DNA from: Thinopyrum elongatum
Lineage: Eukaryota; Streptophyta; Magnoliopsida; Poales; Poaceae
DNA length: 64,000 nucleotides
NCBI GenBank assembly: GCA_011799875.1
Contig: CM022298.1
Location: 260,703,757 to 260,767,756 of the forward strand
Direction of reading: 5' to 3'
Shown here one piece after another: positions 11,192 to 21,663 of the stretch; position 1 is the stretch's first letter, and each line of letters opens with the position of its first letter. The notes below the pieces were generated by a model. It ran no database searches and was not told the DNA's origin. It saw nothing but the letters and a program-made list of their open reading frames with translations. The translations under genes were made by a program, and so were the position numbers.

Positions 11192-11902
11192 TAACCTCTC
11201 TATCCTAGTTGTGATGAATTGAGTCTTGCTCTTTGAGGTTTCATTGTTATCGGATTGAATATTTGGATTTGAGATCACTTGATGTATGTCTTGTATGTAG
11301 ATACCCGTGGTGACAATGGGGTATTCTATTGAGTCACTTGATATATGTTTCGGTAATCAACTTGCGGATTCCCGTGGTGACATTGGGGTAATCTAGGCAT
11401 AGATGTTGATACATGTTTTCATCCTACTTTCTCTGATAAGAACTTTGGAGTGATTATTTGTCGCATGTTGAGGGATGCTTATATGATTCCATTATGTTAG
11501 CACTGTTGAGAGATTGCACTAGTGAAATTCTAAACCCTAGGCCTTGTTTCCAAGCATTGCAATACCGCTTGTGCTCAGTTTTATAACTTGCTACCTTGTT
11601 GTTTTTGTTATTTCAGATTACAAAAAGCTATACCTACTATCTATACCACACTTGTATCACCATCTCTTTGCCGAACTAGTGCACCTATACACTTTACCAT
11701 TGTATTGGGTGTGTTGGGGACACAAGGTATTTCTTGTATTTGATTGAAGGGTTGTTTGAGAGAGACCAACTTCATCCTACACCTCCCACGGATTGATAAA
11801 CCTTAGGTCATCCACTTGAGGGAAATTTGCTGCTGTCCTACAAAACTCTGTGGTTGGAGGCCCAACAGAGTCTACAAAAACAAAGTTGCATAGTAGACAT
11901 CA
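11192..11902 (+). repeat. Athila 5' LTR, right part
   Basis: The end, ...cctcccacggattgataaac to ...gcatagtagacatca, is the usual 3' end of a Triticeae Athila LTR and is followed nine bases later by an Athila-type PBS. The left part is missing at the junction with the reverse LTR at about 11191. No ORF is supported. Confidence 0.75.
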
Positions 11903-11910
11903 AGCTATTT

Positions 11911-11929
11911 CCGGTGCCGTTGCCGGGGA
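11911..11929 (+). promoter_or_regulatory. Athila primer-binding site
   Basis: ccggtgccgttgccgggga differs by about two bases from the Athila/Tat consensus tggcgccgttgccgggga (Asp tRNA type). It sets the orientation of the surrounding Athila remnant as plus. Confidence 0.8.
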
Positions 11930-13362
11930 GGTGAGTGCTTGAAGGTATATCTTTAGATCTTGCAATTGAATCCTTTTGTTTCTTGTTTATTCACCAGTTT
12001 GGTTTTATAAAAGAAAACTATAAAAAAATGGAAGTGAAGTTGCATCAAATTTCTTTATCTCTATGAAGTGTTTCTTGAAAATTTTGATTCCGATAATTGT
12101 GATGAAGTAGTAATAGAAGAATTTAATAAATGTTTAATGTGAGTCCTTTGAATGATAAGCATGATTGCAATGTTGTTAGTACTCTTTCTATGAATATCCA
12201 TAATGCTAATGATGATTGCACTAGTCATGAAAAAGGGGTTTCTTATAAGCATGTCAATTATTGTGGAGAAAATATACCTTGTGTGGATGCACCAATTAGG
12301 GTTGATAAATTTTGTAAGAAGCATAAATATGAAAGAACCCAATGGTTGTTTCAGATGCTAGATGATTATGCTAAAGAGTTATGTTCTCTTCTTCTCATTA
12401 CATGTGAACTTTGCAATGAAGGTGGTCATCTTAATTTTCAACGCATACAATTTTATTATAGAATTGCGTACAAATATTGTGCTGATATGATCACCCTTGA
12501 ACATTATAATGAACATACTCTATTTTTGGGGTATGAAGAAGTGACACATAAAAATAACTGGTTTGAAGTATTAATTCTCGCTAAAACTCTTGAACTTGAT
12601 CTAAGGGAAATGTATATGTATTGTGTAGTAAATTGCAATGAGAATGCTCATCTTGCCAATTAAATAAAGACGGGAAAACCAATAGAATATAAAGAGAATA
12701 CTAATGAAAGGAAAAAAGATTTCCCAATTCCCCCCTATTATTTCTCATGATGAATCAGGTGACGAAGAGGAGCTGCCTATCCTACCAATCTCTTCAATAA
12801 GAAGCTTAGAAAAAATAATTAAACCCACACATAATGTGGTGAAGAAGAAGAGGAAAAGAAGAAGGAAAAGCAAAGGTAAATGGGCATCTCTCGCAAATAA
12901 TGTTGCTCCCATTATGGTTATGCCTCATGAGAATGAATCAAAAAGTATTGTGGAATATGATGAACTTGATATCGTCTTTTGGTCTTATGGCGCAATGTCC
13001 GAAGAAACTATTGATGATGATTTTGTTATACCTATTACTTGCTATGATAATTATGATTGGGAAGATAATGATACTTCTTATAATCTTTAAAATCTTGGTG
13101 GCACCAATTTGGAAAATATGATGATAATAATTGCTATACTATTGGTGCTATTCATACTGTTAATGATAAGAGTGATTATGCTAATGATATGCAAAACCAC
13201 AAGCTTGGGGATACTATGTTTGAGAATGTATTTGCTGCAAATAATGATTATCCTAAGCGTGAGGATGCTATGTTTGATCAAGATGATCTTTTTAGCCCCC
13301 CTACTTTTCATGAGCAAATTTATTATGATGATTGCATGCCTCCTATTTCTGATGATTAGAAT
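11930..13362 (+). pseudogene. Athila-derived internal region with degenerate ORFs
   Basis: AT-rich internal part of a plus-strand Athila element. ORFs at 12130-12663 (177 aa, many Cys/His: MFNVSPLNDKHDC, ELCNEGGHLNFQRIQFYYRI) and 12704-13090 (128 aa, basic KKKRKRRRKSK then acidic VIPITCYDNYDWEDNDTSYN) are separated by stops; a third frame goes on to 13362. I recognise this as the repetitive non-pol ORF region of Triticeae Athila-like elements; no gag capsid, protease or RT motif is visible, so it may be a non-autonomous derivative. It is interrupted by element A at 13363 and continues at 27215. Confidence 0.65.
13358..13362. repeat. Target-site duplication of element A, left copy
   Basis: agaat, repeated exactly at 27215-27219 after the element A 3' LTR. 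Confidence 0.95.
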
Positions 13363-14551
13363 TGTCGGAGTGATGGGCCACGGGTAGCCTAACCCGGGTC
13401 CCTGAGCATTTCAAGACATTGGGCCGGCTGCGCCCCTCAAGCATCAAGGACGAAGCGCCGCCTTCTGGTGGCCGGATGGCTCCTGAGGCCGGATGCCAAA
13501 GGACGGCCAAGCACCAGAAGATGGCCCCAAGACGGGCCGACTCCTAGCAGGCGGCCTCCAGAGAGGCCGGCTCCTAGAACAGGCGGCCCACGACGCCCTC
13601 AAAGTCTACGCCCCCATTAAGAATACAAGACAGGATGTGGCTACAGTATAGCCCATTCCCCCATATCCAGGGCATGGCGCGGCCACAGTGTTCCGTACAG
13701 GCAGAGATCTCCTCACGACGTGGCACTGTGGCCACCCCATCCTTGACGTCATCCGTATCAGGCGAAGCCCTGTTCCCACGACGGCCTGTCGGTACGGCCT
13801 GCAGGTGGCAGGCCCTACTAGGCAGCGAGAGACTGGAGGGCGGCAGAGCCTGACCAGTCGGACCGGTGGGAGGCCGGCCTCTAAGCAAGCGGCCCCTCCT
13901 CCCTCGAAGTCCGCGCGCCATTAAACCAGAAAAGACATGGTGTGGCTACAGTGATCTCCCACCCGACGGCGGGACTGTAGCCACGCCCCCCCCCCCCCCC
14001 CCCCCCCCGACCAAGCACTCGTCATCTGCATTACGGCTACAGCAACGAGCAACCGTTGAGACCCGCAAGTGGCGGGAGTGGCCTGTCGGCTCCGAGCCAG
14101 ACCAGTCGGCGGGGCCCACCAGGCGGCGGGCCCCAGCAGCTGACAGAGAAGCCGGCGGCCAGAGACGCTGACCGCCGGACCCTACACCCGGCCAGATGAC
14201 TATTGTACCCCTGGGGGGTAGGCCTATATAAACCCCCCAGGGCACCCATGCAAAGGGTTGGGACCGGTGAAGCCTAGACTCATTCAGAGTGAGGAGAGAG
14301 TCGGCCCTGCTCTCTTCTACCTCTGGCATACAGCTCAAGGAGCACCTTGTACTCACTAGTGCCTTAGTGATCATGCGGAGACCCCGCAGAGCAGGACTAG
14401 GGTTGTTGTCTCCTAGGAGAGCCCCGAACCTGGGTAAAGTACGCCGGTGTTCGTGCCTACGCCTCATCCCGCTTCCAGGCACCGGCGACGTTCTACTAGC
14501 TCCCACCATGATAAGCCATCCTTTGGCATATGTCGCATCCAACCCCCGACA
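13363..14551 (+). repeat. 5' LTR of element A
   Basis: Starts TGTCGGAG, ends CCCCCGACA. A TATA box lies at 14225-14232. A run of 23 C at 13986-14008 is only 11 C long in the 3' LTR, which accounts for the whole 12-base length difference. Long accidental ORFs run on both strands across it and are not annotated. Confidence 0.95.
14225..14232 (+). promoter_or_regulatory. TATA box of element A 5' LTR
   Basis: tatataaa in a GC-rich context, preserved at 26888-26895 in the 3' LTR; placed about 320 bases before the LTR end, as expected for the U3 promoter. Confidence 0.75.
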
Positions 14552-14570
14552 TTTGGCGCCCACCGTGGGG
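14552..14570 (+). promoter_or_regulatory. Primer-binding site of element A
   Basis: tttggcgcccaccgtgggg immediately after the LTR, a common PBS of grass Tat/Retand elements. Confidence 0.85.
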
Positions 14571-15407
14571 CTAGGTGCACCGCCGTCTGGAGACCCGTTC
14601 TGGACGGGAACCTTGTTCCTTCCTGGCGAGCGCAGCCAGCCCGGCACGCCAGACGGCGCCTGCGTCGACGCGCTGCGCGGCGTGGAGGTCGTCTGCACGG
14701 CAAGTTGCCTCGCCGATCTTGTTGGCGAGATTCGCCTTCCCGACAAGCCCATATCTGACGCGGGCACAGATGACCCCGAGAGCCGCCTCGTCGGCCTCCT
14801 CGACCAGCTCCACGTCGGCAGTGAACCTGCTGCAGACTTGGAGTCGGTTGGCTCCACCGACCCGATGCTTGTCGATTCCGACAGGGCGTCGCTCGACACA
14901 TACCCCACAAGCGTGGTGGTCTACGTTGAACCGCTCCCTCGCGCGAGCAGTGGCGGAGGCATCGTCACGGAGGTGCTTGTCATCGAGCATGGCGAGCACT
15001 CTGGCGGAGGTGGCCAGGATCCGCTGTAGGTGGCAATGCGGGACCTATCCGCGCCCATAGCACCCGGTGCGAACAGTGAAACGCTGGAAGCATGCCGTGT
15101 CGCGCTTCTCGACAGCGCCAACAAGTTGGCGGCCATGAGACGCCTCACCAAGGCTTACCACCACGAGATCGACCGCGCCGTCTGTGGCACGCCGGCTGCT
15201 GGCAAGCCCAGCCGCGCGGGCATGGTCCGACAGCGTGGCGCAGCCATCGCCAGCATGTTGGGGGCCAACCGCCCAGTCTACGCCACGCCGATGGAGAACT
15301 TGCGCGCCGCCCAGGCGGCGGCAGAAGAACTGGACCACCTGGAGGGCGACGAGCGTCGCTGCATGACGGAGCGCGTCCAACAGCTCATCGACGCGGCCGC
15401 CGCGTGA
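14571..15407 (+). pseudogene. Element A gag, N-terminal part
   Basis: One frame is open from the leader to a stop at 15407 except for a TAG at 15027-15029. It encodes acidic, Asp/Ser-rich sequence (AGTDDPESRLVGLLDQL) and then an alpha-helical stretch (ALLDSANKLAAMRRLTKAYHHEI, ENLRAAQAAAEELDHLEGDERRC) like the N-terminal helices of Tat gag proteins. No convincing ATG is seen near the PBS, so the start is unknown. The frame changes around 15405-15420, after which the gag core continues in another frame; this is a frameshift mutation, since related elements run through. Confidence 0.65.
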
Positions 15408-16504
15408 TGGAACCCGGCTTACAGGCCGGGAACCATCCCCCTCGCCGAGAGCACGGCGCGACCTCCCGGACACCAACAGACGGCGCTCGCGACGGAAGAG
15501 ACCCAGACCCGGTTGCGAGCCGCAGCCGCACCCGCATCTCCATCGAGCGCGACCAAGACGGCCGCCCACGAGCAGTGGAACGGTGGGACAGTCGTCCGCC
15601 TCCCCCGCGCAGGGAGAGACGCGTTTCCCCGTCGCCTGTTGACCACCCGACACTCGACGACCGCCTTGGCCGCCGAGAAGGAGTCGGGGAGAATGATGCC
15701 CGCCACCGGATCGACCGCCTCAACCGGTCCCTGGAGGTAGAAGAAGAAGACGCATTGGGTCCGCCTTGCTTTGGCCCCCACATCCGTGACGAGCCCTTCC
15801 CCAAAGGGTTCACTCTCCCAAGAGATACGCCCAAGTACACCGGCTCCGTGAAGCCGGAAGACTGGCTGGTCGACTACTCCACGGCCGTCAGCATCGCAAA
15901 CGGCAACAAGCGCGTTGTCGTGAAGTATGTTCTGCTCATGCTCCAAGGCACCGCCCGGACATGGCTGAATAGCCTGAAGCCCCGCAGCATCAACAGCTGG
16001 GTTGATTTCACCGAGGCCTTCAACCGCAACTTCACCAGCATGTACAAGCGGCCACCCAAGCCTCGCCAGCTCTCCTTGTGCGTCCAAGGCCCCGACGAGT
16101 CGACTCGCGACTACCTCACGCGTTGGGCCGAGCTGCGCAACTCCTGCGAAGGCGTGCACGAGGTGCAGGCCATTGAGTATTTCACAGCCGGTTGCAGAGA
16201 AGGCAGTCTGCTCAAGCACAAACTCCTCTGCGACGAGCCGGCCACCCTCGACGAGTTGCTGATCATAGCAGACAAATACGCCACGGCCGACTCCTCCATG
16301 AAGGCGGAGATTCAAGTTGACGCATCCTGCAAAGTGGCTCCTCAGGCCCCGGCTGGTGATGCCAGTCGGCGGCAGCAGCAAAACGACAACAAGCGCAAGG
16401 CGCCACAACCGGCTTCTACAAGCCGGCAGGTGGCGACAGTCGAAGACCAGCAGCCGGAAGGACAGCCTCCTCCCAAGCGTGAGAAGGGCGGCAAGCCCAA
16501 CTAG
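15408..16504 (+). pseudogene. Element A gag core
   Basis: Arg-rich linker (RSRTRISIERDQDGRPRA) followed by the retrotransposon gag domain at about 15770-16260: FTLPRDTPKYTGSVKPEDWL, LMLQGTARTWLNSLKP, WVDFTEAFNRNF, STRDYLTRWAELRN, AIEYFTAGC. This is the structural protein of the particle. It ends in TAG; the same frame then continues at 16505 with a CHHC-type finger (CKFHSGVKPSNHATRKC), so gag and protease were one ORF before the stop. Confidence 0.85.
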
Positions 16505-17548
16505 TTGCCCGCTTTCTCATATGAACAGACTCTCGATGCACCCTGCAAGTTTCACAGCGGCGTGAAGCCGTCCAACCACGCCACTCGGAAGTGCCACTGG
16601 CTCACCAGGATCGCCAAGGGCGACGGACTCCTGCCTCCTCCACCTGTTGGCCCGCCGCCTCCGCCGCCCCAGCAGCCGGCGGTTCGGCCAGTCAGAGCGA
16701 TCCAAGACGAGTTCCCTGAAGAGCACGGAGCTTACATCGTCTTCACCAGCGTGACTGACGACAAGCGCAGCCAGCGTCAACAGCACCAGGAAGTGAACGT
16801 TGTCGCCTCTAAAGCTCCGGAATTCATGCACTGGTCGGAGAGGCCGATCAGTTGGAGCCGATATGACCACCCGGAGGTGATGCTTGCTCCGGGTTCTTAT
16901 GCCCTGGTGCTGGATGCCACCTTCGCTACGGAGAGGCGGGCTGCTCGTTTCTCCCAAGTTCTGATAGATGGCGGCAGCAGCATCAACATCCTCTACCGTG
17001 ACACCATGGAGAAATTGGACATCAAAGAGAAACAGCTCCAGCCCAGCCGGACTGTCTTCCATGGCATTGTGCCTGGTCTGTCCTGCTCGCCGATCGGCAA
17101 GATCAAGATAGATGTCCTTTTCGGAGAGAAGGATCACTTCCGCCGAGAGCCAATCTGGTTCGAGGTGGTTGATCTTGAAAGCCCCTACCACGCGCTGCTT
17201 GGCCGGCCCGCCCTAGCCAAGTTCATGGCGGTCCCCCACTACGCCTATCTCAAGATGAAGATGCCGAGCACCAAGGGCATCATCACCATGGCTGGTGACT
17301 ACCAGAAGTCTGTCGCCTGTGCCGCTGCCAGCAGTCGGCTGGCCGAGTCCCTCGTGATTGCTGCCGAGAGGAGGCTCCTTGACCGGGTTGTGGCAATGGC
17401 AGGCAAGCAGCTGGAAATGCCGCCAGAACCTAAGGAGCCAGAAGCTGAGGGCTCGTTCAAGCTGGCGAAAGAAACAAAGAAGATACCCCTGGACCCGGAG
17501 CACCCAGAGAGGTACGCTGTCATTGGTGCAAACCTTGACAGCAAATAG
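16505..17548 (+). pseudogene. Element A gag finger and aspartic protease
   Basis: Opens with the gag zinc-finger remnant CKFHSGVKPSNHATRKC, then a Pro-rich linker and the retropepsin domain: VLIDGGSSINILYRDTM holds the catalytic Asp, and YHALLGRPALAKFMAV is the typical downstream flap-to-C-terminal segment of Tat proteases. The protein matures gag-pol. In frame with gag before it and RT after it; a TAG at 17546-17548 (LDSK stop ESKLADFL) separates it from RT and looks like CAG to TAG. Confidence 0.87.
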
Positions 17549-18355
17549 GAAAGCAAGCTCGCCGATTTCCTCTGTGAGAATCAGGACATCTTTGCATGGT
17601 CTCCTAAAGACATGCCGGGTGTTCCGACGGATTTCGCCGAGCACAAGTTACAGGTCCGACCTGGTGTCAAGCCAGTCAGGCAGCCCTTGCGCCGCCTGTC
17701 GGTAGAAAAGAGAAGAGTCATTGGAGAAGAAATAGCCCGGCTTCTAGCAGCGGGCTTCATTATGGAAGTATTCTTCCCAGAGTGGTTAGCCAACCCAGTC
17801 CTTGTGCTGAAAAAGAATAAGAAGTGGCGCATGTGTATTGATTATACCAGCCTCAACAAAGCTTGCCCCAAAGATCCATTTGCTTTGCCAAGAATTGACC
17901 AAGTGATAGACTCCACAGCCGGATGCGAGCTGTTGAGTTTTTTGGATGCATACTCAGGGTACCGCCAGATCAAACTGAACCCAGCCGACAGGCTGAAGAC
18001 CGCCTTCATCACACCATTCGGAGCCTTCTGCTACCTGACCATGACGTTCGGCTTGAGGAATGTCGGCGCCACGTTTCAGCGTTGCATGCAGAAGTGTCTC
18101 CTCAAGCAACTTGGCAAGAACGCCCATGTCTATGTGGACGATATCGTGGTGAAGACGGAGAAGCGTGGCACCCTGCTAGAGGACCTTAAGGAAACCTTTG
18201 AAAACTTGCGTCGTTTTCAAATCAAGCTCAACCTGGAGAAATGTGTCTTTGGAGTACCAGCCGGCCAGCTTCTTGGTTTCCTGGTCTTAGAGCACGGTAT
18301 AGAGTGCAACCCTGTGAAGATCAAGGCCATCGAGAGGATGGAGGTGCCCACCTGA
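17549..18355 (+). pseudogene. Element A reverse transcriptase
   Basis: Full RT fingers and palm: AEHKLQVRPGVKPVRQ, LVLKKNKKWRMCIDYTSLNK, FLDAYSGYRQI (first catalytic Asp), TMTFGLRNVGATFQRCMQ and VYVDDIVVK (catalytic YVDD at about 18130). It copies the element RNA into DNA. The stop at 18353-18355 follows KAIERMEVPT, and a frame change at about the same point moves the connection and RNase H into the next frame. The FGLRN motif is usually FGLKN. Confidence 0.9.
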
Positions 18356-19080
18356 CTGCTGGACGTGCAAAAATTCACCGGCTGCTTGGCATCCATCAGC
18401 CGTTTCATCAGTCGGCTGGGCTAGAAGGCTCTTCCTCTATACCAGCTTATGAAGAAAACCACTTTTTCGAGTGGAATGACAAGGCGGATGAAGCTTTTCT
18501 CCTGCTCAAAAAGGTGTTGACCACTCCGCCTGTCCTAGCGGCTCCGACTACTAAGGAGCTGATGCTTCTCTACATCGCCGCCACCAGCCGAGTGGTCAGC
18601 ACAGTCATAGTTGTGGAACGCAAAGAAGACGGCAAGGCACAGCCGGTCCAGAGACCGGTGTACTACTTGAGCGAGGTGTTGTCAGCCTCCAAGCAGAACT
18701 ACCCCCACTATCAAAAGTTGTGTTATGGCGTGCATTTCCCCGCCAAGAAGCTGAAGCCATACTTCCAAGAGCATCCAATCACGGTTGTTTACACCGCCCC
18801 CCTTGCGGAGATCATAGGCAGCAGAGATGCATCGGGCCGAGTGGCCAAGTGGGCCATCGAGCTGGCCCCCTACACCATCTTCTACCAACCTCGCACCACC
18901 ATCAAATCCCAGGCACTGGCCGACTTCCTCGTCGACTGGGCCGAGACCCAGTACCTGCCGCCAGCTCCAGACTCCACTCATTGGCGGATGCACTTCGATA
19001 GCTCGAAGATGCCCACCGGTCTGGGAGCCGGCATCGTCCTCACCTCTCCCAAAGGCGACAAGCTCAGATACGTGCTGTAA
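18356..19080 (+). pseudogene. Element A RNase H and start of second RNase H
   Basis: Read in the frame after the shift: KFTGCLASISRFISRLG, then TTFFEWNDKADEAF-like sequence (partly lost to a local frame change around 18420-18460), ELMLLYIAATSRVVSTVIV and VYYLSEVLSASKQNYPHYQK, the retroviral-type RNase H of Ty3/Gypsy, in which this lineage has lost catalytic residues. It runs into WRMHFDSSKMPTGLGAGIVL, the beginning of the archaeal-type RNase H. The stop at 19078-19080 (YVL stop IHFAAS) looks like CAA to TAA. Confidence 0.82.
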
Positions 19081-20067
19081 ATCCACTTTGCCGCCTCCAA
19101 CAACGTGGCCGAGTACGAAGCACTCTTGCACGGGCTCCGGCTTGCCAAGGAACTCGGCATTCGCCGGATCCTGTGCTACGGTGACTCCGACTTAGTGGTC
19201 CAGCAGTCGTCAGGCGACTGGGACGCCAAGGATGCAAACATGGCAAGCTACCATTTCCTCGCCCAGCAACTCAGTGGATACTTTGAAGGGTGCGAGTTCC
19301 TCCATGTGTCGAGAAACGACAATGAGCAAGCCGATGCCTTGGCATGGATCGGCTCCACCCGGCAAGCAGTACCAGCCGGCATCGCCCTGCAACGCCTCCT
19401 CAAGCCGTCTATCAGGCCGTCACCAGAATCAGACTCCGTCTTCATGCTGACTCCCCCCGAGGCAGCCGTCTCGGGGACTTCACCAAGCGGCCCGGGGACT
19501 GCAGCAGTCGCACCCGGCCCGGGGACTCCACAACCCGGCCCGGGGGCCGCAGCAGTCGGCCCGGGGACTTCAACAACACAGCAAGACGCCGTTGGCTCCA
19601 ACCCGCCGCCTCCCCTCCCAACCGCCCTCGTGCAAATAGCAATTCTGGCAGTCGAAGAAATAGCAGCACCTTCATGGGCGCAGCCCATCCTCAACTTTCT
19701 GGTGAACAAGGAGCTGCCGACTGATGAAGTCTCGGCCCGACAAGTGCAACGTCGGGCAGGAGCATACACCATTGTTAACAGAGAACTTGTGAGGCGTAGT
19801 GTCACTGGCGTGTACCAGCACTGCGTGGAGCCGGAGAAAGGCCAAGCAATCCTCAAAGATATCCACCAAGGCGAGTGTGGTCACCACGCGGCTTCAAGAT
19901 CACTTGTTGCAAAAGCTTTCCGCCATGGTTTCTTCTGGCCAACTGCTCTAGAAGACGCCAAAGATTTGGTCCAGAAATGTAAGGGGTGTCAGAGGTTCCG
20001 CTCCAAGCCACATTCGCCGGCTTCTACACTCAAGACCATCCCCATTGCCTGGCCCTTTGCCGTCTAG
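19081..20067 (+). pseudogene. Element A archaeal-type RNase H and integrase zinc finger
   Basis: IHFAASNNVAEYEALLHGL with YGDSDLVVQQ and NEQADALAWIGS is the second, archaeal-type RNase H (Glu and Asp residues visible), the hallmark of Tat elements. A low-complexity linker of PGPGT-like repeats follows (19471-19580). The C-terminal third has the integrase HHCC region (HQGECGHHAASRSLVAKAF, CKGCQRF). Ends at TAG 20065-20067, where related elements read FAVWGLDMVGPF, so TGG to TAG. Confidence 0.85.
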
Positions 20068-20937
20068 GGGCTGGACATGGTGGGACCATTCAAGACGGCG
20101 CGCGGCGGCATGACTCATCTACTTGTCGCCGTGGATAAGTTCACCAAGTGGATAGAGGCCAAACCAATCAAGAAGTTGAATGGTCCGACCGCTGTGACTT
20201 TCATCGCAGACATCACCACCCGGTATGGCATACCACACAGCATCATCACCGACAACGGCACAAACTTCGCCAAGGGCGCCTTGGCTCATTTTTGCGCGAC
20301 GCAGGGCATCCGACTGGACTTAGAGTCCGTTGCCCATCTGCAGTCAAACGGCCAGGTGGAGCGGGAAAACGGCCTCATTTTGTCCGGCATCAAGCCCCGA
20401 CTGATCGAGCCTCTGGAGCGTTCGGCCGGCTGTTGGCTCGATGAGCTGCCGGCCGTCCTCTAGAGCCTGCATACAACTCCAAACAAGTCAATCAGCTTCA
20501 CGCCCTTCTTCCTCGTCTACGGTGCCGAAGCTGTCATCCCGACGGACATAGAATTTGACTCCCCTCGAGTCACCATGTACACTGAGGAGGAGGCAAAAGA
20601 AGCACGAGAAGACGTCGTCGATCTGCTGGAAGAGGGCCGGCTGTTGGCACTCAGCCGGTCCGCCATCTACCAGCAGAATCTACGCCGATACTACAATCAG
20701 AAGGTCAAGCCAAGATCTTTCCAAGAGGGAGACCTTGTGCTCCGGCTGATCCAGCGAACAGCTGGCCAGCACAAGCTCTCGGCACCTTGGGAAGGCCCCT
20801 TCATCATCAGCAAAGTTTTGGGCAACGACTCCTACTACCTGATCGATGCTCAGAAGCCCAGAGCACGCAAGAGAGACGACTCCGGCAAAGAGACAGAGCG
20901 GCGTGGAACGCAAACCTCCTTCGAAGATTTTACAGTT
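20068..20937 (+). pseudogene. Element A integrase core and C-terminal domain
   Basis: Catalytic core with LDMVGPF (first Asp), IITDNGTNF (second Asp) and SNGQVERENGLI (Glu), then a TAG at 20461-20463 (AVL stop SLHTTPNKS, probably TGG to TAG), PFFLVYGAEAVIP and the C-terminal beta-barrel (FQEGDLVLRLIQ, LSAPWEGPFIISKVL, SYYLIDAQ). No chromodomain, as expected for Tat. A frameshift near 20905 destroys the usual end. Inserts the cDNA into the host chromosome in intact relatives. Confidence 0.88.
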
Positions 20938-21663
20938 AATGCAGTATGTATCACGCTACCCTTTGTATTAAGTACGAAGACTCCGGGTTCCCCGAGAAGA
21001 ACTCAGGGGCTACCCTCTTTTATCTGCGTAATGAGTATTACACCTATAAATGTGTCATTTCATTATTCCGCCTGGCATCGGGTTCGACCAGTCAGCCCGG
21101 GGGGCTCGCCGCCTTGTACTATGTGGTGCTTCCTGCAGCCGGACAAGTAATGCGTTGGCGCCTCAACTTTCTCCTGCCAAAGCCACAGTTCGCAGAGCGA
21201 CTGTCCGATGGGCAGGGGTTAAAGGCAGAAAAGGTGTCCGCATGAGAAATGGCTAACGACCCAAAGCATGCACATAGTTCAGGCCGGCTTCCGCCTCGTT
21301 GACCGGCAACGGAGCAGCCATGCGGCCGGCTTCTACTTATCTTACTAACGCTCTAGTCGGCTAAGTACTTGCCCTCTCGAAAGTAGCTAAGTACTTGACC
21401 CAGCCGCAGTCCGCAGAGCGGCTGTTTGGCTGGCAAGACAGTAGCCAAGGGAGGGCGGCATAGGAAAAAAGCCAAGGAGCAGAAAGCAAGCAAAGTCAGA
21501 GCTCGGCAAGAGCGCAACTTATGTAGAAGAATATCTGCATGTCAATAGGCCCTTGGCCAGCATTCAACAGAGTTTGAAATACACCCCGTGGGTGGAATTG
21601 TGCGAATTTAACAAAGTTTGTCGAGACTGATAAAACAGGAAAAATAAAAGACAAGTCGGCGGC
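20938..21663 (+). other. Element A spacer between pol and antisense gene
   Basis: About 0.7 kb with no supported gene. It holds repeated 'cagccg(g/c)..tccgcagagcg' phrases (about 21130-21200 and 21400-21425), as in the untranslated spacer of related Tat elements. It separates two convergent transcription units. Confidence 0.6.

Noticed and set aside
13946..14908. 320-codon minus ORF across the A 5' LTR and leader
   Set aside because: Spans LTR, PBS and gag start antisense; product is Ser/Arg/Gly/Pro-rich with no domain; interrupted by the C run. Repeated in shorter form in the 3' LTR because the LTR is repeated.
15419..16408. 329-codon minus ORF opposite gag of A
   Set aside because: Shadow of the gag codon pattern; no motif and no counterpart opposite gag in B or C beyond the same shadow effect.
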